Shown in pieces: positions 6,697-13,577 of a DNA stretch of 64,000 bases (position 1 is its first letter; each line of letters opens with the position of its first letter). The notes under the pieces were generated by a model that made no database searches, was not told the DNA's origin, and saw only the letters and a list, made by a program, of their open reading frames with translations. Location: IMG/VR virus record IMGVR_UViG_3300035689_000004, positions 28,547-92,546 of that record; one strand, written 5' to 3'. This DNA is from a virus. The position numbers were made by a program, and so were the translations under genes.

Positions 6697-8545
6697 TTTC
6701 GCTTTGGGTCTTGCTGTAATCAGACCCGAGCTCTATTGGCCCTGTGGGCTCCTCTAAGCCCTCTTCTATCACCTCTGGCTCTGGTAGGCTATAGAACTCA
6801 CCCGAGGCCGCTGACAACTTGCACAGTGCCCCCACAACCGATGCAACCGCGTCAGCAATGTCTTTGTGGCTATCGACATCACTGCCTAGGGCAGTACGCG
6901 GGGCATCAATCCGCCCGGTTGATAGCCTTACCAATTTCCTTAGCTCCCCGAACAATATCGGGTCGATGCGGTAAACCAACTGCCGGGCATAAATCAACGC
7001 CTTTAGTTCATCGTAATAGCCTGGGTTGCGGTCCACCGAGAAATTCTGGCTGCTAACCCCATAGTGGTATAGCAGCTGTCGAGCCGTAGCGCTATTGAAT
7101 TGGTCAAACGTCACCCGCGCGATCGCAAACCCTAGTCGCTTACTCAGCAGTAGCACAAACTCCACCGGTGTTTGCAGGTCAATTTCCGCCTGGCGGATGT
7201 CCACAGTTGTGGAATCGCCGCCCTCCCAGTTCATCCGCTGCAACTGGCCGCGCCCGGTGAAATGCGCTGCCTTCCAGCGAAAGGATAGGTCCAGTACCGG
7301 TATCAGTCGGTCTGCGCGATCGCCCACCGGCTCCAGGTGGGCCATGGCAAACCCAGCACTATCGCCCGATAGCCCCAGGTCGATGTGGATATAGTACTCA
7401 CGCTCTGGTTTACCCTTGAACCAGTTGGCTAACATCGGAAAGCCATAGCTATCCAGTACCACGTCGCCAAATAGGTCGCGCTCTAGGATGGGGTCAGGAC
7501 TGCGATCGCTACCCGTCACGCCATAGCGCTTGAGCAGGTCAGCCGTCCCACCACTGGCATGACGGACAATTAGTTCAGGCGATCTAAAGTAGGCTTCGGT
7601 CGCCGCCCGGGGTTGGGCTGCTAGCTTAGCCGCCGATCCTTCTGGGTCCCTGATAAATTCAGTCTCAAAGTCTTTGTATTCCAGGTGGGGCACGACTTCC
7701 CAGGTAGGACGACGTACCACAAATAATTCAGGAAACCGCCCCTCCTGGTGGGCTTCAATGAGCTGTTCCTGCGGGTCCGATACACTACGCGGGAAGCTGG
7801 TTAAAAAGCCCTTCCATGCCTTCCTAAAGCGGGTCCGGCAGGAGGTGACAAAGGTATTGAACAATGCCTCCGCTGTGGCCCCCTGGGCTTCTGACTCTAG
7901 CCCTGCAAACTCGCTAATCACGAATGCCAGCAGGTTAAACCCTTCTGCGCTACTGCTAATCAGCGGTAGGTTGTGGATGCGGATATTGTGCGGTAGCTCA
8001 ATATAATCCGCCGCGTCGGTGGCTTTTTTGATATAGCGGTCAACGTCTGCGATCGCAAACTCGGGCCGCGCTAGGTGGCTTTTTAGCCAGGTGCAGGTGC
8101 GCAATCGGTTCTTTAGCTTAGTGAACGTCACCCGCCGCGTCTGGCGCAGGGTAGGTGAAGCTAGAGCAATATCAATGGGTTCCTGGGGGGCAAGCTCTAG
8201 AAAGTCTTGGGGGTCTCTCAGGCACAGCAGCACATGGGCAAACCACACAAGGCAGACGGAGGCTAGGGTATCCTTGCCCGCTCCCTTGCCGTAGCATAGG
8301 ATGCCACAATTGTAAAGGGTTGGCGGATTTTGAGTAAACAATGCCTTAGCATCCGCCGCTGTGGTGCCTAGAAACTGGCTTAGGTCCTGCTGTTGAATAT
8401 CCCAGGGGGTAACGTCCAGGTAGGCGCGGCAGAACTCACCCAAGGGTAAGGGGTCCTCTAGCCAGGGGGAGTCACCCGCCGTTGGTTCCTGGCCCTGGCT
8501 CATTAGCTCCAATAGCGCGATCGCGTTACCCTGCTTTCTCTGCAT
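6674..8545 (-). CDS. Terminase large subunit
   Basis: 623 aa from ATG 8545; a TTG at 8581 would lengthen it into the small-subunit gene. The ATPase half has a Walker A (CYGKGAGKDT, about residues 84-93) and a Walker B-like strand (LAFVISEFAG) where Ser stands in place of the usual Asp. The C-terminal nuclease half shows YYIHIDLGLSGDSAGFAM and DSHKDIADAVASVVGAL, with the acidic residues of the RNase H-like fold. It packages phage DNA into proheads. Unusually, the gene lies on the minus strand about 8 kb from the portal, which is on the plus strand. Confidence 0.85.
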   Translation of the reverse strand: MQRKQGNAIALLELMSQGQEPTAGDSPWLEDPLPLGEFCRAYLDVTPWDIQQQDLSQFLGTTAADAKALFTQNPPTLYNCGILCYGKGAGKDTLASVCLVWFAHVLLCLRDPQDFLELAPQEPIDIALASPTLRQTRRVTFTKLKNRLRTCTWLKSHLARPEFAIADVDRYIKKATDAADYIELPHNIRIHNLPLISSSAEGFNLLAFVISEFAGLESEAQGATAEALFNTFVTSCRTRFRKAWKGFLTSFPRSVSDPQEQLIEAHQEGRFPELFVVRRPTWEVVPHLEYKDFETEFIRDPEGSAAKLAAQPRAATEAYFRSPELIVRHASGGTADLLKRYGVTGSDRSPDPILERDLFGDVVLDSYGFPMLANWFKGKPEREYYIHIDLGLSGDSAGFAMAHLEPVGDRADRLIPVLDLSFRWKAAHFTGRGQLQRMNWEGGDSTTVDIRQAEIDLQTPVEFVLLLSKRLGFAIARVTFDQFNSATARQLLYHYGVSSQNFSVDRNPGYYDELKALIYARQLVYRIDPILFGELRKLVRLSTGRIDAPRTALGSDVDSHKDIADAVASVVGALCKLSAASGEFYSLPEPEVIEEGLEEPTGPIELGSDYSKTQSEIMKEFFE

Positions 8546-8981
8546 GGCGTTGTAGGATGCGGTGGAAGGTTTGTGCGTCAAAGTCTGGCCGGTTTAGTAG
8601 CGCGATCGTCGCCTCCTCCAGCGTGGTCGGGTTCATCTCCCGGTATAGCTGCAGATACCTAGCCAGCGCCGTAGCGACGCCCTCCAATGACTTGGCCTCC
8701 GTCTCATTGACCGCACCCGCCAGAGTCTTGATGGTGCGGGTCATATAGTCATTAACGTCGAGCCCGTCGATGGTGACTTTTGCCCCCGCCGCGATCGCGT
8801 CAGCGACCACCTGATTAGTGCTGCGGGTTGGGGTCCGGCTCAGCTTGCCCTCCTTGACTACCCGCTTAACGGTGCCGGTGGAGACGCCACAAATCTGGGC
8901 AATATCCTCAATGGTATTACCGGACTCAGCATAAAGCTTTTTAATTCGGGCTTGGATCAACTCTGGAGTCTTAGCAGGCAT
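8526..8981 (-). CDS. Terminase small subunit-like DNA-binding protein
   Basis: 151 aa. The N-terminus holds a clear HTH (NTIEDIAQICGVSTGTVKRV, residues 22-41) followed by helical, likely oligomerising segments. Its position directly upstream of, and overlapping, the large terminase gene supports the call. It would recognise the packaging site. An 18-bp palindrome lies 38 bases upstream of the start. Confidence 0.7.
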   Translation of the reverse strand: MPAKTPELIQARIKKLYAESGNTIEDIAQICGVSTGTVKRVVKEGKLSRTPTRSTNQVVADAIAAGAKVTIDGLDVNDYMTRTIKTLAGAVNETEAKSLEGVATALARYLQLYREMNPTTLEEATIALLNRPDFDAQTFHRILQRHAEKAG

Positions 8982-9018
8982 AGGCTTGTAGCGTTTGGAG
9001 ATCTACCGTAGATCCTTA

Positions 9019-9036
9019 GATCAACTATAGTTGATC
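9019..9036. promoter_or_regulatory. 18-bp perfect palindrome upstream of terminase genes
   Basis: GATCAACTATAGTTGATC is a perfect palindrome 38 bases 5' of the small terminase start. Candidate operator for the terminase operon, or a recognition site for the small subunit's HTH. Only the symmetry is seen directly. Confidence 0.45.
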
Positions 9037-9079
9037 CTCCCCGCGATCGCGCCAATACCCAACCCCATTGTAAAATTGC

Positions 9080-9120
9080 TATCAATAAGTGTTGACAATG
9101 CGATAGAGGGTTGATAGAGT
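9080..9120 (+). promoter_or_regulatory. Promoter with TATC-N-GATA operator (copy 1)
   Basis: TTGACA (9092-9097), 17-bp spacer, TAGAGT (9115-9120). The -35 box is covered by a dyad TATCAAT-N12-TGCGATA (9080-9105) whose 12-base core, AAGTGTTGACAA, is almost identical in two other promoters (11743 and 42033). Confidence 0.6.
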
Positions 9121-9150
9121 GTAAATGTACACGACAGAGAGGACCGATCA

Positions 9151-9411
9151 ATGACTGCACCGCTAAACCATGATTGGAGCATTATCACCACCGCCGAAGG
9201 AGGCGAGGTTCTAGCCCGCCTAGATGACAGCAGAGAAGGTTACATCCGGGTTTCTTACCCCGAAGACCTGAGGGAAGATTTCCTGATCGAAGCACTCAAA
9301 GACAAGGGGGTAAAGGTTGATCTGGGCGTTCAACCCTTTTACCAGTCGGGCGAGAGCCCCGGCGAGGCTGTAGCGCTGTTTAAGCTGGAGTATTCCGGCG
9401 CTAACCTCTAA
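9151..9411 (+). CDS. Small hypothetical protein, single-gene unit
   Basis: 86 aa, ATG preceded by GAGAGGACC. Acidic, beta-rich (GEVLARLDDSREGYIRVSYPEDL). It stands alone between a strong promoter/operator and a strong terminator, like the small genes at 11965 and 41753 that share the same operator. No family recognised; an early host-interaction role is only a guess from this layout. Confidence 0.6.
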   Translation: MTAPLNHDWSIITTAEGGEVLARLDDSREGYIRVSYPEDLREDFLIEALKDKGVKVDLGVQPFYQSGESPGEAVALFKLEYSGANL

Positions 9412-9436
9412 CCAACCCTGCATCACCACCCCGCCG

Positions 9437-9458
9437 CCCTCCCCCTGGAGGGTTTTTT
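9437..9458 (+). terminator. Intrinsic terminator
   Basis: CCCTCC / GGAGGG stem (9437-9442, 9447-9452) followed by TTTTTT, 25 bases after the stop at 9411. Confidence 0.8.
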
Positions 9459-10071
9459 ATTGCCCTGCCCCTAGCTTTGTCCGCCTCACCCGATCGCGTA
9501 ATGCCCAGGCGACGGTATTAACGCTATGGCGGTTGGGGGACAGCGTTGGGGTGTAGTGTTCTCCCATCCATAGCCGCTTGGCGGTGTCTACCTCCCAGGT
9601 CCAATCGGTAGCGTCTTGATAGAAAGCCATCGCTACTTGGTAGAGAATCGCGATCGCGTAGGCGTCCCGCTCGGGTTGGCTGCCTTGCCAATCATCATCG
9701 AGGCTATAGATTTGCTCAGCGTTATAACGCCCATCGTCATTGATCCAATGGTCGGAGACCAGAATAGTCAGCCGGTGGGTACCGCGTACCTTACCCCTAC
9801 CCCTAGCCGGTGTCTTCATCCCTTCAAGGTGGTCACAGGTGATATGAATATCTCTAACGCCGCCCTCCTGGCGGTAGGGCTCAAAAATGTAGGCATCCAC
9901 ATGGCGTGGGCATAGGGAGCGGGGCCGTTGGACACGATGCAATAGGCCGCGCCCCGCTAGCCGCCAGGTTTGCAAGATGCGGTAGGGTCGTTGCTTTACC
10001 TGCCGCTCCCGCCACCAGTTGCAGCGGTTGACATAGCCAAGCAGGTCACTGACTATCCGATCCACTTTCAT
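9457..10071 (-). CDS. Hypothetical protein
   Basis: 204 aa. Trp- and Arg-rich N-terminus (NRCNWWRERQVKQRPYRILQTW), a His/Cys segment (IHITCDHLEGMK) and an aspartate-rich middle (IYSLDDDWQGSQPERDAYAI). Last of five overlapping minus-strand genes (11660 to 9457). I do not recognise it; the only support is its length, overlap and orderly operon position. Confidence 0.55.
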   Translation of the reverse strand: MKVDRIVSDLLGYVNRCNWWRERQVKQRPYRILQTWRLAGRGLLHRVQRPRSLCPRHVDAYIFEPYRQEGGVRDIHITCDHLEGMKTPARGRGKVRGTHRLTILVSDHWINDDGRYNAEQIYSLDDDWQGSQPERDAYAIAILYQVAMAFYQDATDWTWEVDTAKRLWMGEHYTPTLSPNRHSVNTVAWALRDRVRRTKLGAGQ

Positions 10072-10402
10072 CGTCCGGGTCCTCCTCTGAGGATGATTCG
10101 CGGGGCATCGCGTTGGTGCCTAGCACCCCGGCGGCGCCGATGCTGATAATGCTCACCGCCAGATCTCGCAGTTGCTTTTGATGTTCCGGCGACCAGTTGA
10201 ATAGCATCAAGGCGCCAATGATCACCACGGTACTGAAGCCTAGGGTTAGCCGTTGCTGGGTCTTGAGCTTACGGGATTGCTCGCGATCGCTTTTCATTAG
10301 CTTCAGTTGCCGCTCTTGCAGCTCGTGCAGCTTTTCATTAATCAACTTCAGGTGCTTCTCTATCGAGTCCAAGCGACGGCACAGAATATCAAAGAACTTC
10401 AC
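10046..10402 (-). CDS. Two-helix membrane protein, holin-like candidate
   Basis: 118 aa. A long coiled coil (LDSIEKHLKLINEKLHELQE ..., residues 11-45) precedes a transmembrane segment (LTLGFSTVVIIGALMLF, about 52-68), a short loop, and a second hydrophobic segment (LAVSIISIGAAGVLG, about 81-95), then an acidic Ser-rich tail. Small size and two membrane spans fit a holin or holin-associated protein (inferred). No endolysin gene was found nearby. Confidence 0.55.
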   Translation of the reverse strand: MKFFDILCRRLDSIEKHLKLINEKLHELQERQLKLMKSDREQSRKLKTQQRLTLGFSTVVIIGALMLFNWSPEHQKQLRDLAVSIISIGAAGVLGTNAMPRESSSEEDPDDESGSDSQ

Positions 10403-10872
10403 GTTAGGGCTGCCTTTCGGACAAATTCCGAGGTGGGGAGGACGGTATCAACTGCAGCCCGCATCCTGCGATCGCTGGCATATTTCCGATAGTCAAATCC
10501 GATCCACACCTCGACGATGCCAGATTCTTCTAACGGTGCGCAGCGTAGGTGGTCCAGGTCCACCACTTGTAGGTAAGTAGGGTAAGCACAGTCTGGGAGG
10601 TTCATCGGGATAGTTAGTTCTACCAAGTCCCGCAGGCGATCGTCGATATTAATCCGTTGCATCAGGCGCAGGCTAGCGGCTTGTCTAGTATCCGGAAACA
10701 ACCACAACCAGCTTTCCTCTTCACCCTCCGCCGATAGCCTGGAAAAGTGACAATAGGCCGGTTCCTTTTGTTGCTGGCCAGGCAAAATTAACCCCGACTC
10801 ACTCTCTGTCGCCAAGGATAAAAACTGAGCGCTCCACGCCCAGCTAAAGAGAGGGGACGGTAGTTGGTACAT
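10399..10872 (-). CDS. Hypothetical protein
   Basis: 157 aa, overlapping both neighbours by a few bases (ATGA-type with the downstream holin-like gene). It has an acidic Trp-rich core (GEEESWLWLFPDTRQAASLR) and beta-like C-terminus. No motif recognised. Part of the 11660-9457 minus-strand operon. Confidence 0.55.
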   Translation of the reverse strand: MYQLPSPLFSWAWSAQFLSLATESESGLILPGQQQKEPAYCHFSRLSAEGEEESWLWLFPDTRQAASLRLMQRINIDDRLRDLVELTIPMNLPDCAYPTYLQVVDLDHLRCAPLEESGIVEVWIGFDYRKYASDRRMRAAVDTVLPTSEFVRKAALT

Positions 10873-11308
10873 AGGTTCCAGCGTTGATGAGTTGTAAGGT
10901 TTCTCGGCTTGGCAGGCTGGTTAAACTTTCCAGCAACCGGCGATCGCGCTCTGCCCTAGCGTCTAGCCCGTCGAAATACCGAGTAAGCGCGATCGTTGTT
11001 AGTTCGTGGTAGTCCTTGGCATAGCGATATTTCACCGCGTACTCCCACCGGCCACGGGTATGGGAGTCCAGGGTGAAGGGGATCGTGCCATCGTTATCAA
11101 CTGGCTCGCACTCCAGCGTCCCGCCCGCCTCACAAGCTTCGATATAAAGGTCGGTGGTCCAGCGCACCAAGTCGGCAACGCTCGCTAGTTCCCGGCCGTC
11201 CTCCGTCATTACCCGCGATTTCAGCCGCAAGAAAGTTGCTTCCCGCCTCACCCGCCCCGCGATCGCCTCGGGCACCAATAAATTAATCCGCTTGTGCTTA
11301 GTTGGCAT
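10844..11308 (-). CDS. Hypothetical protein
   Basis: 154 aa. The start, MPTKHKRINLLVPEAIAGRVRREATF, resembles a ribbon-helix-helix beginning (strand plus helix), followed by an aromatic stretch (RGRWEYAVKYRYAKDYHELT). It overlaps the genes on either side. A DNA-binding role is possible but not shown. Confidence 0.5.
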   Translation of the reverse strand: MPTKHKRINLLVPEAIAGRVRREATFLRLKSRVMTEDGRELASVADLVRWTTDLYIEACEAGGTLECEPVDNDGTIPFTLDSHTRGRWEYAVKYRYAKDYHELTTIALTRYFDGLDARAERDRRLLESLTSLPSRETLQLINAGTYVPTTVPSL

Positions 11309-11660
11309 TGAGCAGCACCTCCATAAAGCAGCCCTCTGCCAGCATCAGCGCTGTTTGGGTATGGCTGGTGTCTGGATGCTCTAGCGCCCGTCCTAGGCGC
11401 TCCATCGTCCAGCCCAGTAGGTGAATTGCTATCAACATCACCGCCGCGCCGCGATCGCGTACCATCAGCGCTGTTATGGCTTGCTCAATATCGGCATTGG
11501 TGAACCGCTCCGCCAGCCCCATCGCCCTGAAGCCATGGCCAGTTAGCACCAAGTTGGGCACCCCGGAGACGATGTGGCCGGAAGACATAATATTATCCAG
11601 GTTGCCGCTGCCCCATTGCTGGAGCAAAAAGCCAAGCTGCGACGGGCTATAGGTTGCCAT
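11298..11660 (-). CDS. Hypothetical protein, first gene of minus operon
   Basis: 120 aa. Helical, with a hydrophobic stretch (GAAVMLIAIHLLGWTMERLG, about residues 70-89) that is too mixed to be a sure membrane span. It heads the operon of five overlapping genes ending at 9457. A TATCGAAC half-site lies in its upstream region (about 11690). No family recognised. Confidence 0.5.
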   Translation of the reverse strand: MATYSPSQLGFLLQQWGSGNLDNIMSSGHIVSGVPNLVLTGHGFRAMGLAERFTNADIEQAITALMVRDRGAAVMLIAIHLLGWTMERLGRALEHPDTSHTQTALMLAEGCFMEVLLNAN

Positions 11661-11742
11661 TGTCTATTGCAAATACCCACAGCCCTATCGTATCGAACTA
11701 GGATAGGCGCGATCGTTTTAGCAACCAGAGAGCTTAATCACA

Positions 11743-11782
11743 ATCGAAACGTGTTGACAATTCGATGGGGTTAGGGTACTTT
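11743..11782 (+). promoter_or_regulatory. Promoter with TATCGAA-N12-TTCGATA operator (copy 2)
   Basis: TTGACA (11754-11759), 17-bp spacer, TACTTT (11777-11782). ATCGAA-N12-TTCGAT (11743-11766) brackets the -35 box with core ACGTGTTGACAA. Same design as copies at 9080 and 42018. Confidence 0.65.
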
Positions 11783-11964
11783 AGGTATAGCCAAACGGCG
11801 CCGCCCCCCGGCGGGATACCAAATAGGGTGCCACCCCGGAACAGGACGGGGATTCAACTAAACCCATCCTTCCGTAGGGATGTAAACAAATTTACGGCGG
11901 TTTACTTTCCGGTTGGTGTCCCGACAGCAACGAACCGGACCCACCATGATTAGGAGATACCGCC
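11783..11964 (+). other. Structured leader upstream of the 11965 gene
   Basis: About 180 bases between the promoter and the start codon with several short stems: CCCCG-N8-CGGGG (about 11835-11852) and CATCC-N7-GGATG (about 11865-11882). No known riboswitch motif recognised. A short open frame across it (11765-11953) has no ribosome-binding site and is not called. Confidence 0.3.
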
Positions 11965-12162
11965 ATGATGATTGTTCGTTACAGTGTTTTTCCCCGGGAT
12001 GGAGGCTACCGTGTCTTTGCCATTTCACCAAAGACTGGTAAATGGGAGGATTGTGAAAGCCTATTCGGTGACGGTAGCCTATGGGTTACCTATCCGACTG
12101 AAGCTGAAGCAGAAGCCGCGATCTCGCCGCTGATTAAAGACGATTACTTGACTGTTGCTTAA
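11965..12162 (+). CDS. Small hypothetical protein, single-gene unit
   Basis: 65 aa, TAGGAGATACC upstream (AGGAG at 11952-11956). Sequence MMIVRYSVFPRDGGYRVFAI is beta-rich, followed by an acidic C-terminal half. Like the 9151 and 41753 genes, it is flanked by the shared operator and a strong terminator. Function unknown. Confidence 0.6.
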   Translation: MMIVRYSVFPRDGGYRVFAISPKTGKWEDCESLFGDGSLWVTYPTEAEAEAAISPLIKDDYLTVA

Positions 12163-12187
12163 CCGCCCCGGGACCACCCCGGAGCTA

Positions 12188-12210
12188 CCCCGCCACTTGG
12201 CGGGTTTTTT
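12188..12210 (+). terminator. Intrinsic terminator
   Basis: CCCCGCC-ACTT-GGCGGG stem-loop followed by TTTTTT, 26 bases after the 11965 gene. Confidence 0.85.
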
Positions 12211-12220
12211 ATTGCCTTAG

Positions 12221-12373
12221 CTACAGCCGTCCTGCAGCTGCCAGCCACGCCAGCGCTGCCACGGCACCCACCACCACGCCGGATAAAGTAAAGCGGATCT
12301 CGTGGAGCATGACTTCATGCCGGGCTATCTGGGTAGCGATCGCCTTCACTTGGGCTAGTTGATCATCACTCAT
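12221..12373 (-). CDS. 50-aa single-span membrane protein
   Basis: Opens at ATG 12373 with an excellent site (AGGAGG at 12380-12385) and stops at TAG 12221-12223. An amphipathic N-terminal half (MSDDQLAQVKAIATQIARHE) is followed by one membrane span (FTLSGVVVGAVAALAWLAAA, residues 29-48). This shape is like small haemolysin XhlA-type or holin-partner proteins (inferred). It has its own extended -10 promoter (TGCTATAAT on the minus strand). Confidence 0.7.
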   Translation of the reverse strand: MSDDQLAQVKAIATQIARHEVMLHEIRFTLSGVVVGAVAALAWLAAAGRL

Positions 12374-12397
12374 AGCAAGCCTCCTGAAGTTTGCCGG

Positions 12398-12428
12398 TGA
12401 TTATAGCAGATAAGCAATGAAAAGCCCC
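12398..12428 (-). promoter_or_regulatory. Extended -10 promoter, first copy of 31-bp repeat
   Basis: On the minus strand TGCTATAAT (12400-12408) lies just upstream of the 50-aa gene. The segment 12398-12428 is repeated at 12568-12598 with few changes, so promoter plus terminator stem look duplicated as a unit. Confidence 0.6.
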
Positions 12429-12563
12429 TGTGGGCAATGTCAGGGGCTCTGGCGCAGTATTAGGAGAATGGGGCTATTGTAGCGGATGCCAGCGGCGAAA
12501 GGCGGAGGAAGCGCGATCGCACTTAGCTAGGGCGCGATCGCGGGTATCAAGGTGTATCTAACG
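12420..12563 (-). ncRNA. Candidate small RNA of about 144 nt
   Basis: A minus-strand TATAAT (12570-12575) is followed about 7 bases later by a region without ATG or a credible reading frame, ending in a terminator stem AGCCCCTG/CAGGGGCT (12424-12449) plus a run of five U. It contains two HIP1 octamers able to pair. Start and end are predicted from these signals only. Confidence 0.4.
12424..12449 (-). terminator. Intrinsic terminator, minus strand
   Basis: CAGGGGCT pairs with AGCCCCTG, followed by TTTTT on the minus strand. Ends the candidate small RNA and insulates the next promoter. Confidence 0.75.
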
Positions 12564-12588
12564 GTGTTGATTATAGCGGATAAGCAAC

Positions 12589-12608
12589 AAAAAGCCCCCG
12601 AGGGGGCC
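12589..12608 (-). terminator. Intrinsic terminator of repressor gene
   Basis: On the minus strand GCCCCC and GGGGGC form a compact stem followed by TTTTT. It lies 21 bases after the stop of the XRE gene. Confidence 0.7.
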
Positions 12609-12628
12609 AAGCAATACAGCGCGTGGTT

Positions 12629-12862
12629 CTATGGTAGCGAGTTGCCGCTGTAGTCGATAAGCTCCGCCGGAGTGCAGTTTAGCGCACGGCAAAGGGCATC
12701 CAGTTGAGTGCCATCAATTCGGGGCATAGTGTCGCGGCGCTTCATATTGCTGACGCTGGCCTCGTGGACGCCTAGCGCCTCAGCCAAGGCGCGATTACTG
12801 ATTTGCCGGTCTGCCATAACCTGGCGGAGACGCCATCGAATCATCGGAGCTACAGAACGCAT
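12629..12862 (-). CDS. XRE-family repressor (Cro/CI-type)
   Basis: 77 aa from ATG 12862, chosen because GGGAGG sits 9 bases upstream; an ATG three codons earlier touches that site. A single HTH domain covers most of the protein: MIRWRLRQVMADRQISNRAL, AEALGVHEASVSNMKRRDTM and LDALCRALNCTPAELIDY. This is the classic XRE fold of phage Cro/CI repressors. It is divergent from 13061 across a promoter with a GTATAACG dyad, which makes it the likely lysogeny switch (inferred). Confidence 0.8.
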   Translation of the reverse strand: MRSVAPMIRWRLRQVMADRQISNRALAEALGVHEASVSNMKRRDTMPRIDGTQLDALCRALNCTPAELIDYSGNSLP

Positions 12863-12936
12863 ATTTACCATCCTCCCACGCGATCGCTAGTATTTGCCCC
12901 AACTATAGCGCAGACATCGAATACTTTATATTAAGC

Positions 12937-12965
12937 TTGCATTGTATAACGTCAGGCGTTATACT
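12937..12965 (+). promoter_or_regulatory. Plus-strand promoter with operator dyad
   Basis: TTGCAT (12937-12942), 17-bp spacer and TATACT (12960-12965). A perfect dyad GTATAACG-N5-CGTTATAC (12944-12964) fills the spacer and -10, ideally placed for repression. Most likely bound by the divergent XRE protein. Confidence 0.65.
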
Positions 12966-13060
12966 CATATCAAGCGATGGGGACGGCCCCAAAGCAAAGC
13001 CCCCGCCAAGGCTGGCACCGAGGCAGGGGAAGTAAAACCATTCACTAGAGGTTCACTGAT

Positions 13061-13306
13061 ATGGTAGCCCAAGCTGTTAAAGTCCGCACTCCTGAAACCA
13101 CCACTGCCCCTGCCCTTGTCAAATTCTTTGCTTCTTTGGTTGGGGAGGTGAGGGGCGAGTTTACCTTTACTGTCGAGGTTATTGAAATTCAAGACAGTTA
13201 CATGGGGCTGGAGGACAAGCAGCGGATTGAGGCTGCTGTTGAGCAGCAATTTCCGGGTTTGGCAGTGCTGGATTTCTGGCGATGCCGCCAGGATAGCCTG
13301 CTGTAG
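13061..13306 (+). CDS. Small hypothetical protein opposite the repressor
   Basis: 81 aa, AGAGGT upstream. Beta-rich middle (GEVRGEFTFTVEVIEIQDSY) and acidic character. It is the first gene expressed from the operator-controlled promoter, a position held by cro or early regulators in other phages, but it has no visible HTH. Function unknown. Confidence 0.55.
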   Translation: MVAQAVKVRTPETTTAPALVKFFASLVGEVRGEFTFTVEVIEIQDSYMGLEDKQRIEAAVEQQFPGLAVLDFWRCRQDSLL

Positions 13307-13370
13307 TCGCGATCGCTGCCGCCCCACAGCGTTAGCGAGGGGACTAACTAAATTTCGTAGAGACGCTGTA

Positions 13371-13502
13371 ATGAAATACCGACCTTTTGTTTACCGCTGG
13401 CTGATGCACAAAACCAGTTGCCTTTTAGAAGATCTGGCCTATTGGATTGATCGGTTTGCCGGAGTTCTTGAGTGGGAAGCTAGGGAGCCAGGAGAGGAGT
13501 AG
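13371..13502 (+). CDS. Small aromatic protein (43 aa)
   Basis: ATG 13371 to TAG 13500-13502. MKYRPFVYRWLMHKTSCLLE and a Trp-rich acidic C-terminus (YWIDRFAGVLEWEAREPGEE). Weak ribosome-binding site (AGAGA). Supported by its place between the 13061 gene and a strong terminator. Could be spurious. Confidence 0.4.
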   Translation: MKYRPFVYRWLMHKTSCLLEDLAYWIDRFAGVLEWEAREPGEE

Positions 13503-13504
13503 AA

Positions 13505-13545
13505 TCAAAAGACCTCCGTGGACACGCTTCACGAAGGTCTTTTGA
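13505..13545. terminator. Long symmetric stem-loop terminator
   Basis: TCAAAAGACCT (13505-13515) pairs perfectly with AGGTCTTTTGA (13535-13545), with inner CGTG/CACG pairs. One arm (ACTCAAAAGACC) recurs at 16503 and 47658 in 5' leaders. Confidence 0.65.
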
Positions 13546-13577
13546 GTGCGCCCTAGGGGGAACCCTGGGGCTTTCCT

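Noticed and set aside
11765-11953. Open frame of 62 codons in the leader of the 11965 gene
   Set aside because: No ribosome-binding site, Pro/Arg/Thr-rich composition from stem-forming DNA, and it begins inside the promoter.
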